From NCBI RefSeq assembly GCF_020177265.1, contig NZ_JAIVMC010000003.1:310001-374000 (forward strand): a DNA stretch of 64,000 bases. The letters are read 5' to 3'. Of this stretch, positions 1 through 8,517 are shown one piece after another (position 1 is the first letter of the stretch; each line of letters begins with the position of its first letter). Below the pieces are notes generated by a model. The model ran no database searches. It had not been told where the DNA came from and worked only from the letters and a program-made list of their open reading frames with translations. This stretch comes from Pseudooceanicola marinus (lineage in GTDB: Bacteria > Pseudomonadota > Alphaproteobacteria > Rhodobacterales > Rhodobacteraceae). The translations under genes and the position numbers were made by a program.

Positions 1-243
1 CACCAGCCGCAGGCTGACCCGCAGCTTGGCATCCGCATGGACCTCCTGCAGGTAGCGCGTCTTGAACTCGGCCGCATAGGTCGTGCAGCCGGTCTCGGCC
101 AGGTAGCTTTGCCCCATGCCCATCTCTTCCGTGAAGGGGTCGCCGCCGACATCGAAGAAGACGCCGTAATAGGCCATGTTGAGATGGCCGTTGTAGTCGA
201 TCCATTCGGGTTTGATGGTCATCAGATCACTGAGATAGGGCAT
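1..243 (-). CDS. Thioesterase family protein, hot-dog fold (partial, runs off left edge)
   Basis: The first 81 codons of a minus-strand gene are present; the rest lies outside the window. The protein starts MPYLSDLMTI and contains WIDYNGHLNMAYYGVFFD at residues 14-31. This is the hot-dog thioesterase signature of the 4-hydroxybenzoyl-CoA/FadM-type family, in which the Asp-Tyr-Asn-Gly-His-Leu-Asn stretch carries the active-site acid. Such enzymes hydrolyse acyl-CoA thioesters in the cytoplasm. The substrate cannot be told from this fragment. The start ATG (complement of 241-243) is the only in-frame Met that keeps the conserved N-terminal strand. It is transcribed away from gatB's terminator, in the same direction as gatB. 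Confidence 0.8.
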   Translation of the reverse strand, partial: MPYLSDLMTIKPEWIDYNGHLNMAYYGVFFDVGGDPFTEEMGMGQSYLAETGCTTYAAEFKTRYLQEVHADAKLRVSLRLV

Positions 244-376
244 GGGGCCTCCGTTGTTGCGTTGCGGCGAAGGTAACAGAGGCGCGGGGGAGGGCAAGCG
301 GGTCCGGCCCGTGGGGGCCGCAGGTGCATGGAACGCATGGTTTCGGCGCAGCCGAACCGCTCGTCATGCCAGACGC

Positions 377-402
377 GAAAAGGGCGGGGTCAGACCCCGC
401 CC
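377..402 (-). terminator. Rho-independent terminator after gatB
   Basis: GGGCGGGGTC (382-391) pairs perfectly with GACCCCGCCC (393-402). On the minus strand the hairpin is followed directly by TTTT (378-381 complement). It lies 38 bases after the gatB stop codon and separates gatB from the thioesterase gene. Confidence 0.85.
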
Positions 403-439
403 TCCTGCTTTCTCAATCCCGTTGCTGCGGGCCTCGGCC

Positions 440-1954
440 TTACAGCCCCAGCTTGGCCGCGACGATCTCGTTGACGGCCTTGGGGTTGGCCTTGCCGCCC
501 GTGGCCTTCATCACCTGGCCCACGAACCAGCCCGCCAGCTTGGGGTTCTGATGGGCCTTCTCGACCTGCTGCGGATTGGCCGCGATCACCTCGTCCACCG
601 CCGTTTCGATGGCGCCGGTGTCGGTGACCTGCTTCAGGCCCTTGTCCTCGACGATCTGCGCCGGGCTGCCGCCTTCGGTAAAGGTGATCTCGAAGACGTC
701 CTTGGCGATCTTGCCGGAGATGTCGCCTTTCTTGATCAGGGTGATGATCTCAGCCAGCTGGTCGGGCGAAACGGGGCTGTCGCCGATGCCCAGGTCGTCC
801 TTCTTCAGGCGGCCGAAAAGCTCGTTGATGACCCAGTTCGCCGCCAGCTTGCCGTCGTCGCATTTCGCCACGACCTCTTCGAAGAAGGCGGAGTTGATGA
901 CCTCGGCGGTCAGGACGGAGGCGTCGTATTCCGACAGGCCGAAGTCCTTGACGAAGCGGGCCTTCTTCTCATCCGGCAGCTCGGGCAGGGAGGCGGCGAT
1001 GTCGTCGACCCAGGCCTGTTCGATCTCCAGCGGCAGCAGGTCGGGATCGGGGAAGTAGCGGTAGTCATGCGCCTCTTCCTTCGAGCGCATCGACCGCGTC
1101 TCGCCCTTGTCGGGATCGTAGAGGCGGGTTTCCTGCACCACTTCGCCGCCCGATTCCAGAATCTGGATCTGGCGCCGCGCCTCGAAATCGATGGCCTGCT
1201 GGATGAACCGCATGGAGTTCATGTTCTTGAGCTCGCAGCGGGTGCCAAGGTGGCTGAAGTCCTGGGTTTCCATGTACTTCTCGTACTGGCCGGGACGGCA
1301 GACCGAGACGTTGACGTCGGCGCGCATGTTGCCGTTCTGCATGTTGCCGTCGCAGGTGCCCAGGTAACGCAGGATCTGGCGCAGCTTGGTGACATAGGCG
1401 GCGGCCTCTTCGGGGCCGCGGATGTCGGGGCGGCTGACGATTTCCATCAGCGCCACGCCCGTGCGGTTCAGGTCGACGAAGGACATGTTCGGATCCATGT
1501 CGTGGATCGACTTGCCCGCGTCCTGTTCCAGGTGGATCCGCTCGACCCGCACCAGGCGCGCGACGCCCGGGCCCATGTCCACCAGGATCTCGCCCTCGCC
1601 CACGATGGGGTGATAGAGCTGCGAAATCTGGTAGCCCTGCGGCAGGTCGGGGTAGAAGTAGTTCTTGCGGTCGAAGGCCGAGCGCAGGTTGATTTCCGCC
1701 TTCAGGCCCAGCCCGGTGCGTACCGCCTGCTCGACGCAGAACTCGTTGATGACGGGCAGCATGCCGGGCATCGCGGCGTCGACGAAGGCGACGTTGGAAT
1801 TGGGCTCGGCCCCGAACTGGGTGGAGCCGCCAGAGAACAGCTTGGCCTTTGAGGACACCTGGGCATGGACTTCCATCCCGATGACCAGTTCCCAATCATG
1901 TTTCGCGCCCGCGATGACTTTGGGCTTCGGGGTCTCGTAGGTGAGGTCCAGCAT
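440..1954 (-). CDS. gatB: Asp-tRNA(Asn)/Glu-tRNA(Gln) amidotransferase subunit B
   Basis: The 504-residue protein is the tRNA-binding and kinase subunit of GatCAB, which transamidates misacylated Glu-tRNA(Gln) and Asp-tRNA(Asn) in the cytoplasm. Family landmarks are [12 protein letters not shown] (residues 21-32), [17 protein letters not shown] (about 96-112), the HLEQDAGKS motif and a C-terminal GatB/YqeY-type tail ending [15 protein letters not shown]. Length is close to the usual 475-505. The frame stays open for 46 codons upstream, but [10 protein letters not shown] at 1954 follows a GGAAAGGA ribosome site, and the upstream extension is low-complexity and unlike GatB. gatA and gatC are not adjacent. 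An unrecognised gene lies 79 bases upstream on the same strand and could share a transcript. Confidence 0.97.
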   Translation of the reverse strand: MLDLTYETPKPKVIAGAKHDWELVIGMEVHAQVSSKAKLFSGGSTQFGAEPNSNVAFVDAAMPGMLPVINEFCVEQAVRTGLGLKAEINLRSAFDRKNYFYPDLPQGYQISQLYHPIVGEGEILVDMGPGVARLVRVERIHLEQDAGKSIHDMDPNMSFVDLNRTGVALMEIVSRPDIRGPEEAAAYVTKLRQILRYLGTCDGNMQNGNMRADVNVSVCRPGQYEKYMETQDFSHLGTRCELKNMNSMRFIQQAIDFEARRQIQILESGGEVVQETRLYDPDKGETRSMRSKEEAHDYRYFPDPDLLPLEIEQAWVDDIAASLPELPDEKKARFVKDFGLSEYDASVLTAEVINSAFFEEVVAKCDDGKLAANWVINELFGRLKKDDLGIGDSPVSPDQLAEIITLIKKGDISGKIAKDVFEITFTEGGSPAQIVEDKGLKQVTDTGAIETAVDEVIAANPQQVEKAHQNPKLAGWFVGQVMKATGGKANPKAVNEIVAAKLGL

Positions 1955-2033
1955 GCTCCGTCCTTTCCGGGATTGGCTCGGATCGGGTTCTAGGACAGGG
2001 CGGGAAGGGGAGCAAGAGGCGTCGGCGGTCTGC

Positions 2034-3305
2034 CTAGTGATGACGCGCCCCCGAGCGGCGCGCCTTGACGATGGCGGCGATCTGGGCGGCATCGGCGGCG
2101 AGGTCGGCCGGCGACATCGGTTGCTCGGGAAGAGCCAGGGCCGGTCGGGCGCCGCGCAGCCACAGCTCGGGCCGGATCTCGGTCATGTGGTGCTCGATGA
2201 TCGCGTCGGCGGCGCTGTAGAGAACGGTGCGGCTGCTGCGCGCGGCCTCGCTGAGGCCCGCAGGTGCGCGGCCCGGGGCCATGGCCAGGGCGCAGAAGCC
2301 GGCCAGAAGGTTCGCCACCTCCTGTTTCTCCACCCGGTCGAGGATGTCGAAAAGGCCCCGGCGCAGGCGCGTGGCGTCGCAGGCCGCCGCCGTCTCGGCA
2401 TCGGTGGACAGGGCGTCGAGCCAGATCCAGGCATAGGCCCCGTCGCCCCAGATGTCGGCCAGACGGTCGGCGGTGGCACTGGCGGCGGTGTCGATGGCGG
2501 CGGCATCGGTGCCGTACCAGTCGGGTGTCAGGTAGAGGCCGAACGCGCGGAGCGGACCGGGGTTGGCCGGGTCCAGGTCGATCAGGTCCTCGAAGTCATC
2601 GCGCATCCGGGCGCGGGCCTCCACGTCCCCGGCCAGCAGGCCGATCCGCGCCTCGGCCAGCATCGGGCTGTCTTCCTCAATCGGGCTGTAGCCGTCGAGC
2701 AGCCGGGCGGCGCGGGCCATATGCGCCTCGAAGGAGATCGAGGGACGGGCAGGGCGCGACACGGGTGGCAGGTCCCCGTGATAGAGCCAGGCCAGGTCCA
2801 TGTGCAGGCGGGCGACGGTGGCGGCCAGCGGCCAGTCGCCGCCGGAGGCCAGGTCGTCGAGGTCCGCCAGCGAGGCATCGCAGGGCTGGGCGCCCCGGTG
2901 GATCGCCTTGCGCGCGGCGCTGACCATGTCGGAACGCGCCCCGGCGGCCAGTACATCGGACATGCGCACCCCCGCGGGGGAGGTCTCGCGCAGACGGTCG
3001 GTTTCGCGGATCATCCGCGACAGCAGGTCCCAGCGGTCCTGGCGCGCCAGGGTGCGGCCCTTGTCGAAATAGGCGCGGAAGGCGGATTGCTCCCGTGTCG
3101 CGTGACGGATCGGCAGCAGCCGGCGCACCTCGGTCGAGGCGGGGGCCTCGGCCCGGGCCTCGGCGGCGCTGCGGATGCGGATCTGGCGGCCGCCCTCCGG
3201 CGTCACGCCTTCCGACATCAGCGCGCCCTGCGGCATCGCTTCGGGCGACGGGGTCTCACCGCCGAAAAGGCTGCGAAGGCTGGAAAGGTCTGGCAGGCCG
3301 CGCAT
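2034..3305 (-). CDS. Hypothetical protein, 423 residues
   Basis: I do not recognise this protein. It is soluble: no signal peptide or membrane segment is visible. It begins [20 protein letters not shown], with a variable Pro/Ala-rich first 65 residues, followed by an all-helical-looking body with many Ala, Leu, Arg and Asp residues. Features that may help a search are [33 protein letters not shown] and [13 protein letters not shown]. The start at 3305 is chosen over an ATG at 3410 because a GTGGAGA ribosome site sits just upstream and the 35-codon extension looks non-coding. Third-position GC matches the neighbours, so it is probably a real, native gene. It reads towards gatB with a 79-base gap. 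Confidence 0.75.
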   Translation of the reverse strand: MRGLPDLSSLRSLFGGETPSPEAMPQGALMSEGVTPEGGRQIRIRSAAEARAEAPASTEVRRLLPIRHATREQSAFRAYFDKGRTLARQDRWDLLSRMIRETDRLRETSPAGVRMSDVLAAGARSDMVSAARKAIHRGAQPCDASLADLDDLASGGDWPLAATVARLHMDLAWLYHGDLPPVSRPARPSISFEAHMARAARLLDGYSPIEEDSPMLAEARIGLLAGDVEARARMRDDFEDLIDLDPANPGPLRAFGLYLTPDWYGTDAAAIDTAASATADRLADIWGDGAYAWIWLDALSTDAETAAACDATRLRRGLFDILDRVEKQEVANLLAGFCALAMAPGRAPAGLSEAARSSRTVLYSAADAIIEHHMTEIRPELWLRGARPALALPEQPMSPADLAADAAQIAAIVKARRSGARHH

Positions 3306-3436
3306 GGGTATCTCCACTTTGGTCGTCCCGTCGTTTTGTCGGGGCATTTGGGCCGAAACGTGGCGCCCAGGCGGAGATATGGCGTTAAACCGTCGCCAGA
3401 TCGTTAACATTTGAGAGGAAGCATGGGGGCTTGTTT

Positions 3437-3458
3437 CCCGGCGCTGGTGCGCGCCGGG
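3437..3458. other. Intergenic hairpin between pepN and the 423-residue gene
   Basis: CCCGGCGC (3437-3444) and GCGCCGGG (3451-3458) form a perfect 8-bp stem with a 6-base loop. The only T-rich tract (GTTTTACTTT) follows it on the plus strand, where no gene ends, so it is not a classical terminator for pepN, which ends 28 bases away on the minus strand. It may be a factor-dependent or processing hairpin. Confidence 0.35.
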
Positions 3459-3485
3459 AGGTTTTACTTTGCGATCAGGGGGCTG

Positions 3486-6050
3486 TCAGCCGCCTAGGAT
3501 GCGGCTGACCATTTCCGAGGTGTCGCGGGAAAGACCCTGCTGCGCGCCGATCCGCTCCAGCTGGGCTTTCATCATGGCCTGCCGGTCGGCATCGAAACGG
3601 CGCCAGGTCTGGAAGGCGGCGCACATGCGCGCGGTGGTCTGCGGGTTCAGCGGATCAAGCTTCAGCAGCCAGTCGGCCAGAAGCTCATAGCCCGCGCCGG
3701 AGGCATGGTGGAAGCCCGCGGGGCTCATCGACAGGGCCCCGAAGACCGCGCGGAAGCGGTTGGGGTTCTTCATGTCGAAATCGGGGTGCTCCACCAGCGC
3801 GGCGGCGGTCGCGGCTGTCTCCGCCGGCTTGGCATAGGCCACCTGAAGCGAGAACCACTTGTCGATCACCAGCCGATCCGCCTGCCACTGTTCGTAGAAG
3901 GCGGCCAGTTCGCCCTCCGCCGCGCCGATGGAGAGCAGGCAGGACAGCGCGGCCAACTGCTGGGTCATGTTGTCGGCCGCCGCATATTGTGCCCGGGCCT
4001 TTTCGCCGCCGTCGAGGCGGGTCAGCAGCGACAGCGCGGCATTGGCCAGCGCGCGGGAGGCGGCAGGGCCGGCGTCGGGCTGATAGGTGCCTGGCACCTG
4101 GTGGGCATGGAACAGCTTCTCCAGCAGATCGGGCATCCAGCGGGCCATGGCGTCGCGCATTTCTTCGCGCTTTTCCCAGATGCGCTGCGGGTCGGGGGTC
4201 ATGCCGCTTTCGTGCAGGGTCTGGGCCAGGTCGTCCTCCGACGGCAGGGCCATGGCCAGCGCCCGGAACGCCGGGTCCAGGGTTTCGTCCGACAAGAGCG
4301 TGTGCAGGGCCCCCAGGTAGGCCTCATCCGGGGCGGCACCATCTGCGATCATCCGCATCAGGGCCTGTTTCGCCAGGCCACGGCCCGCTTCCCAGCGATT
4401 GTAGGGATCGGTGTCATGGGCCATCAGGAAGGCGCGTTCGGCGTTGTCGGTCTCGCGCTGCAGGATCACCGGGGCGGAGAAGCCACGCAGGATCGACGGC
4501 ACGGGGCGGGCGCCCAGGCCGGTGAAGGCAAAGCTCTGCTCGGCCTCGGTCATTTCCAGAAGGGTCGTTTCCACCACCTCGTCCCCGTTCGGGCCGATCA
4601 GGCCGACCTCGATCGGCAGGACCTGTGGCTGCTTCTCGGGCTGGCCGGGGGTGGGGGGCGTTTCCTGGCGGAAATGCAGGGTGAAGGTGCCGTCCTCCCA
4701 GGTCTCGGTGACATGCAGGCGCGGCGTGCCGGCCTGGGAATACCAGCGCTTGAACTGGGACAGGTCGCGGCCCGTGGCCTCCTCGAAGACGGCCAGCCAG
4801 TCCTCGATGGTGCAGGCCTGGCCATCGTGGCGGGCAAAGTAGAGATCCAGCGCCTTGTAATACTCGTCGTCGCCAACCAGCCGTTTGAGCATGCCGATCA
4901 CCTCGGCGCCCTTTTCGTAGACGGTAGCGGTGTAGAAGTTGTTGATCTCCTGGAAGCTCTCGGGGCGGACGGGGTGGGCCAGGGGGCCGTTGTCCTCGCG
5001 GAACTGGCGGGCGCGCAGGTCGATCACGTCGCCGATCCGCTTCACCGGCTCGCTGCGCATGTCGGCGGTGAACTGGGCGTCGCGGAAGACGGTCAGCCCT
5101 TCCTTCAGGCACAGCTGGAACCAGTCGCGACAGGTGATGCGGTTGCCGGTCCAGTTGTGGAAGTACTCATGCGCGATGATCGCCTCGATGCGCTCGAAAT
5201 TGGCATCGGTCGAGGTCTCGGGCGAGGCCAGCACGCAGGAGGAGTTGAAGATGTTCAACCCCTTGTTTTCCATCGCCCCCATGTTGAAATCGTCCACGGC
5301 CACGATGTTGAAGATGTCGAGGTCGTATGCCCGGCCATAGACATCCTCGTCCCACTTCATCGACTTCTTCAGCGCCTCCATCCCGAAGGCGCATTTGCCC
5401 TCATCCCCCGGACGGACCCAGATGTTCAGTTCGACCTGCTTGCCGGAACGGGTGGTGAAACTGTCGGGGTGGTTGACCAGCTCGCCCGCGACCAGGGCGA
5501 ATAGATAGGCGGGCTTGGGCCAGGGGTCATGCCATTCGGCGAAGCCCGCACCGCTGTCCACGGGGTTGCCGTTGGACAGCTTCACCTTTTCGTCGCCCTC
5601 GATGCGGACGGTGAAGGTGGACATGACGTCGGGCCGGTCGGGGTAGTAGGTGATCTTGCGAAATCCCTCGGCCTCGCACTGGGTGCAATACATGCCGTTC
5701 GACATATACAGGCCTTCCAGGGCGAAGTTCTGCGCCGGGGCGATCTCCACCTCCGCTTCCCAGGTGAAGGGCGCGTCGGGGACGTCACAGGTCAGGCCCT
5801 GGGGCGTGACATCGGGCGAGACCTTGGAGCCGTCGATCTTCGCCTCGATCAGCTTGAGCTGTTCGCCATGCAGGAAGAACCGATCCTGGCTGCCGTCCGG
5901 GTTGGGCGCGAAGCGGATGCGAGAGGTGACGCGGGTCGCGTCGGGGGAGAGGCGGAAGGTCAGGTGCACCTCCTCCACCGTCCAGCCGAAGGGGGCGTAG
6001 TCGGCCAGGTAGACGGTGTCGTGGGAGGTTTCGGCGGCGGCGTCCTTCAT
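3486..6050 (-). CDS. pepN: Aminopeptidase N (M1 family)
   Basis: This 854-residue zinc metallopeptidase removes N-terminal residues from peptides in the cytoplasm. The substrate-binding motif GAMEN is at residues 258-262, the zinc motif HEYFH at 294-298, and the third ligand is Glu in KEGLT (about 317). The overall length and the long C-terminal helical domain match the E. coli PepN type (about 870 residues), not the shorter eukaryotic type. No signal peptide is present. The start MKDAAAETSH is preceded by AAAGGA about 8 bases upstream. The gene appears to be monocistronic, with a diverging small membrane-protein gene 121 bases upstream. It could act with the peptide transporter and M20 peptidases encoded 6-16 kb away, but that is inference. 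Confidence 0.97.
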   Translation of the reverse strand: MKDAAAETSHDTVYLADYAPFGWTVEEVHLTFRLSPDATRVTSRIRFAPNPDGSQDRFFLHGEQLKLIEAKIDGSKVSPDVTPQGLTCDVPDAPFTWEAEVEIAPAQNFALEGLYMSNGMYCTQCEAEGFRKITYYPDRPDVMSTFTVRIEGDEKVKLSNGNPVDSGAGFAEWHDPWPKPAYLFALVAGELVNHPDSFTTRSGKQVELNIWVRPGDEGKCAFGMEALKKSMKWDEDVYGRAYDLDIFNIVAVDDFNMGAMENKGLNIFNSSCVLASPETSTDANFERIEAIIAHEYFHNWTGNRITCRDWFQLCLKEGLTVFRDAQFTADMRSEPVKRIGDVIDLRARQFREDNGPLAHPVRPESFQEINNFYTATVYEKGAEVIGMLKRLVGDDEYYKALDLYFARHDGQACTIEDWLAVFEEATGRDLSQFKRWYSQAGTPRLHVTETWEDGTFTLHFRQETPPTPGQPEKQPQVLPIEVGLIGPNGDEVVETTLLEMTEAEQSFAFTGLGARPVPSILRGFSAPVILQRETDNAERAFLMAHDTDPYNRWEAGRGLAKQALMRMIADGAAPDEAYLGALHTLLSDETLDPAFRALAMALPSEDDLAQTLHESGMTPDPQRIWEKREEMRDAMARWMPDLLEKLFHAHQVPGTYQPDAGPAASRALANAALSLLTRLDGGEKARAQYAAADNMTQQLAALSCLLSIGAAEGELAAFYEQWQADRLVIDKWFSLQVAYAKPAETAATAAALVEHPDFDMKNPNRFRAVFGALSMSPAGFHHASGAGYELLADWLLKLDPLNPQTTARMCAAFQTWRRFDADRQAMMKAQLERIGAQQGLSRDTSEMVSRILGG

Positions 6051-6171
6051 CGGGGGTCCTTTCGCATCACTTTACGCTCGATGTTGCGCCGCAGCGCGGG
6101 GATTGCAAGGGGCGCGCCCGGAACAAGGCGCGAGGGCACCGCGTTGACCCAAGAGTAACCAGGAGGAGTAA

Positions 6172-6348
6172 ATGACCGCACCTGATACCAACGTCGAGAC
6201 CGAAAGCCGCAAGCACAAGGCGCCGATCTGGGGCATTCTGCTCGCCGTGATCTTCGGGCTGTTGATGATCCTGGCGATCGTCACGACGGCCTTTGAACGT
6301 TCGGACGAGGAGGCCGCGCCCGAAGCCGCGGTGGAAGGTCAGCCCTGA
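6172..6348 (+). CDS. Small single-span membrane protein (58 residues)
   Basis: An ATG at 6172 preceded by a strong AGGAGGAG ribosome site (6161-6168) opens a 58-codon frame ending in TGA at 6346-6348. The peptide has a charged N-terminus (ESRKHKAP), one hydrophobic helix from about Ile-19 to Thr-39 (GILLAVIFGLLMILAIV), and an acidic tail (ERSDEEAAPEA). It is followed within 50 bases by a good terminator, giving it a complete transcription-unit look. I know no function. By topology it is a single-pass inner-membrane protein, probably N-in. It is easily missed because of its length. Confidence 0.72.
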   Translation: MTAPDTNVETESRKHKAPIWGILLAVIFGLLMILAIVTTAFERSDEEAAPEAAVEGQP

Positions 6349-6395
6349 GCTGACCTCGTCCTGCGCGGTGCAGTGGCACCCGCCAAGCAAGCCAG

Positions 6396-6427
6396 GCCCG
6401 CCGGGGAGGATACCCGCGGCGGGCTTT
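6396..6427 (+). terminator. Terminator after the 58-residue membrane protein gene
   Basis: GCCCGCCG (6396-6403) pairs with CGGCGGGC (6417-6424). An inner GGG/CCC extension is separated by one bulged base, and TTT follows. It lies 48 bases after the small gene's stop codon. Confidence 0.65.
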
Positions 6428-6545
6428 CTGCATTTCTGCCGGGTTCCGAAGCAATCACAGGCGGCGGTGCGTGCCTGCACAGCGATTTCCGTTTAATTCA
6501 TGCCTCTGAGCGACTAGATTACGGAGCATAACAAGGGGCCCGGAC

Positions 6546-7325
6546 ATGACACGACCGCTGATCGGCATCATCACCAACCTGCACGTCATTGACGGCAGCT
6601 ATCGCACCCATGCGGGGGGCGTGATGAATTGCGAGGCTGTGGCCGAGGTCTGCAAGGCCCAGCCGGCGCTGATCCCCGCCGATCCCCGCTATGTTTCGGT
6701 CGACGAACTGCTGGAAACCTACGACGGCTTCGTCCTGACCGGCGGGCGGCCCAACGTGCACCCCAATGAATACGGCGAAGAGGAAACCGAGGCCCATGGG
6801 GCCTTTGACCGAGCGCGGGATTCCATCACCCTGCCGCTGGTGCGGGCCTGCGTCGAGCGCGGCCAGCCCTTCCTCGGCATCTGCCGCGGCTTTCAGGAGG
6901 TGGCGGTGGCCATGGGATCTACCCTGCACCCGGAGATCCGCGACCTGCCGGGCCGGATGAACCACCGCATGCCCCCCGACGGCACGCTGGAGGAGAAATT
7001 CGCCCTGCGCCACAAGGTGACCTTCACCGAGGGCGGGGTCTTCCACCGGATCATGGGCGCGCAGGAGGTGATGACCAACACCCTGCACGGGCAGGGCGTG
7101 GTGGCGCCCGGCAAACGCTTCGTCATCGACGGCCATGCCCCCGACGGCACGCCGGAGGCCGCTTATGTCGATGGCGCCTCGGGCTATACCCTGGCCGTGC
7201 AGTGGCACCCGGAATACAACGCCGCCAACGATCCCGTGTCGCGCCCGCTGTTCGACGGGCTGGGCGAGGCGGCGCGGGCCTGGGCGCATGGGCGGCAGGC
7301 CTGGCCGGTGCTGCGCAGCGCCTGA
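6546..7325 (+). CDS. Class I glutamine amidotransferase-like hydrolase (gamma-glutamyl-GABA hydrolase, PuuD-like)
   Basis: The 259-residue protein belongs to peptidase family C26. The nucleophile Cys-113 lies in FLGICRGFQE, and the His/Glu pair is His-221 and Glu-223 in QWHPEYN. The fold signature GFVLTGGRPNVHP is at residues 61-73. Relatives such as PuuD hydrolyse gamma-glutamyl-gamma-aminobutyrate in putrescine catabolism. Gly-Arg-Gly replaced here by Cys-Arg-Gly-Phe-Gln is usual for this group. No other puu genes are nearby, so the true substrate is open. The start follows an AAGGGGCCC site. The gene stands alone between two terminators. Confidence 0.85.
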   Translation: MTRPLIGIITNLHVIDGSYRTHAGGVMNCEAVAEVCKAQPALIPADPRYVSVDELLETYDGFVLTGGRPNVHPNEYGEEETEAHGAFDRARDSITLPLVRACVERGQPFLGICRGFQEVAVAMGSTLHPEIRDLPGRMNHRMPPDGTLEEKFALRHKVTFTEGGVFHRIMGAQEVMTNTLHGQGVVAPGKRFVIDGHAPDGTPEAAYVDGASGYTLAVQWHPEYNAANDPVSRPLFDGLGEAARAWAHGRQAWPVLRSA

Positions 7326-7350
7326 GCGGCCCTCGCGGCGCTGGATGTGA

Positions 7351-7376
7351 AAAAGGGCTCCGACCGGAGCCCTTTT
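7351..7376. terminator. Bidirectional terminator between convergent genes
   Basis: AAAAGGGCTCC (7351-7361) pairs perfectly with GGAGCCCTTTT (7366-7376). It has T-runs on both strands, so it can end both the plus-strand amidotransferase gene and the minus-strand SDR gene. Confidence 0.92.
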
Positions 7377-7403
7377 GTCGTTCCGAAGGCAGGAAGCGCC
7401 CGG

Positions 7404-8156
7404 TCAGACCTGCCCCCCGGCCAGGGGGACCTCGGTGCCGTTGACGCTTTCACACAGCGGATTGCACAGCCACAGGGCGGCCGCGGCCACCTCCTCGGGT
7501 GCGATCAGCCGCTTGTGGCGGTTCAGCTTCACCATCATGTCGCGCGCCTCCGCCTCGCTGACGCCCGCGCGGGCCGAGATCGCATCGGTGTTGCGGCTGA
7601 CGATGGGGGTGTCCACGTAGCCGGGGCAGATCGAGTTGAAGGTGTAGGGCTGGCCCAGGAAATCCTCAGCGAAGCTGCGCATCATGCCGATCACCCCGTG
7701 TTTCGAGGCGGCATAGGCGCCAGCGCCGGCGGAACCGCGCAGCCCGGCGATCGACGATACGGCGATCACCCGGCCCCAGTCGGTGGTCAGCATCGACTGC
7801 AGGCTTTCGCGCACGGTGTAGAAACAGCCGTCCAGGTTGGTCGCCATGATCTTGCGCCAGAAGTCAGAGCTGGTCTTGTGCAACTTGCGACCCTCGGCGA
7901 TGCCGGCATTGGCGACGCAGATCTGCACCGGGCCGCGCGCCTCGACCGCGGCGGCGGTGACATCGCGGATCGCCGCCTCATCCGTCACATCCATCACCGC
8001 CGGGTGCAGGCCGGGGCCTGCGACCTCCTCCAGCACCTCCATCCGGCGCCCGGTGATCGTCACCTGCGCGCCGTGGTCCGCCAGGGCGCGGGCGATGGCC
8101 AGGCCGATGCCCGTGCCCCCGCCGGTGACGAGGGCGTGTTTGCCATTCAGGTCCAT
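7404..8156 (-). CDS. Short-chain dehydrogenase/reductase
   Basis: A classical SDR of 250 residues. The cofactor loop TGGGTGIG is at residues 11-18, NAG at about 84, the catalytic Ser in VSSIAG and the YAASK catalytic pair near 150-154, followed by PGYVDTPI. Length and motifs resemble 3-hydroxybutyrate/3-hydroxyacyl dehydrogenases, but substrate specificity cannot be read from these motifs. It is the only gene on its transcript, and a perfect inverted repeat sits only 15 bases upstream of its start, which suggests repression by an unlinked regulator. The start [13 protein letters not shown] has a GGGAGGAGAG ribosome site upstream. Confidence 0.9.
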   Translation of the reverse strand: MDLNGKHALVTGGGTGIGLAIARALADHGAQVTITGRRMEVLEEVAGPGLHPAVMDVTDEAAIRDVTAAAVEARGPVQICVANAGIAEGRKLHKTSSDFWRKIMATNLDGCFYTVRESLQSMLTTDWGRVIAVSSIAGLRGSAGAGAYAASKHGVIGMMRSFAEDFLGQPYTFNSICPGYVDTPIVSRNTDAISARAGVSEAEARDMMVKLNRHKRLIAPEEVAAAALWLCNPLCESVNGTEVPLAGGQV

Positions 8157-8171
8157 GTCTCTCCTCCCATT

Positions 8172-8190
8172 TGCGGAAAAATGTTCCGCA
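8172..8190. promoter_or_regulatory. Candidate operator: TGCGGAA inverted repeat upstream of SDR gene
   Basis: TGCGGAA (8172-8178) and TTCCGCA (8184-8190) form a perfect 7-bp inverted repeat with a 5-base spacer. It lies 15 bases before the SDR start codon, close to where transcription would begin. The GGAA/TTCC half-sites resemble those of IclR-family regulators; that assignment is inference. No regulator gene is adjacent. Confidence 0.5.
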
Positions 8191-8385
8191 TATCGAAAGA
8201 AAGCCTAGGATGAAGGCAAGGGGCGGATCAAGGGGGCGGAGAAATCGGCCATTCGCGCGGCGCCGGCACATGCCTGCCATGCCGCGGCGGCGCGACTGTC
8301 GTCAAACGGGCGCATTCAATGTACCAAAGCTTAGATCACAAGGACTTCGGGCTGGAAATCACGACAGCGCGACATATGCTTGTGT

Positions 8386-8476
8386 TTGACAGGGCGAGGC
8401 ATTCCGGGCAAACCCGGACCAGCCTGCGCGCAACAATCTTGCGCGCCAAAAGACCGAGCAGGCCGGAAAGTTCCGG
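8386..8476 (+). promoter_or_regulatory. pntA upstream region with -35-like element and three inverted repeats
   Basis: Within the 361-base gap between the SDR gene and pntA there is a TTGACA (8386-8391) without an obvious -10. Three perfect inverted repeats follow: TCCGGG/CCCGGA (8403-8408 with 8413-8418), GCGCGCAA/TTGCGCGC (8426-8433 with 8439-8446) and CCGGAA/TTCCGG (8463-8468 with 8471-8476). The last ends 41 bases before the pntA start. They could be protein sites or leader RNA hairpins. Nothing coding is visible in this gap. Confidence 0.45.
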
Positions 8477-8517
8477 ACCCTGCGACAATACGTTGGACCA
8501 GAAGGGGGACGACACAG

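Noticed and set aside
6051..6171. Possible second small gene before the 58-residue membrane protein
   Set aside because: No start with a ribosome site and no continuous frame; taken as the divergent promoter region with pepN.
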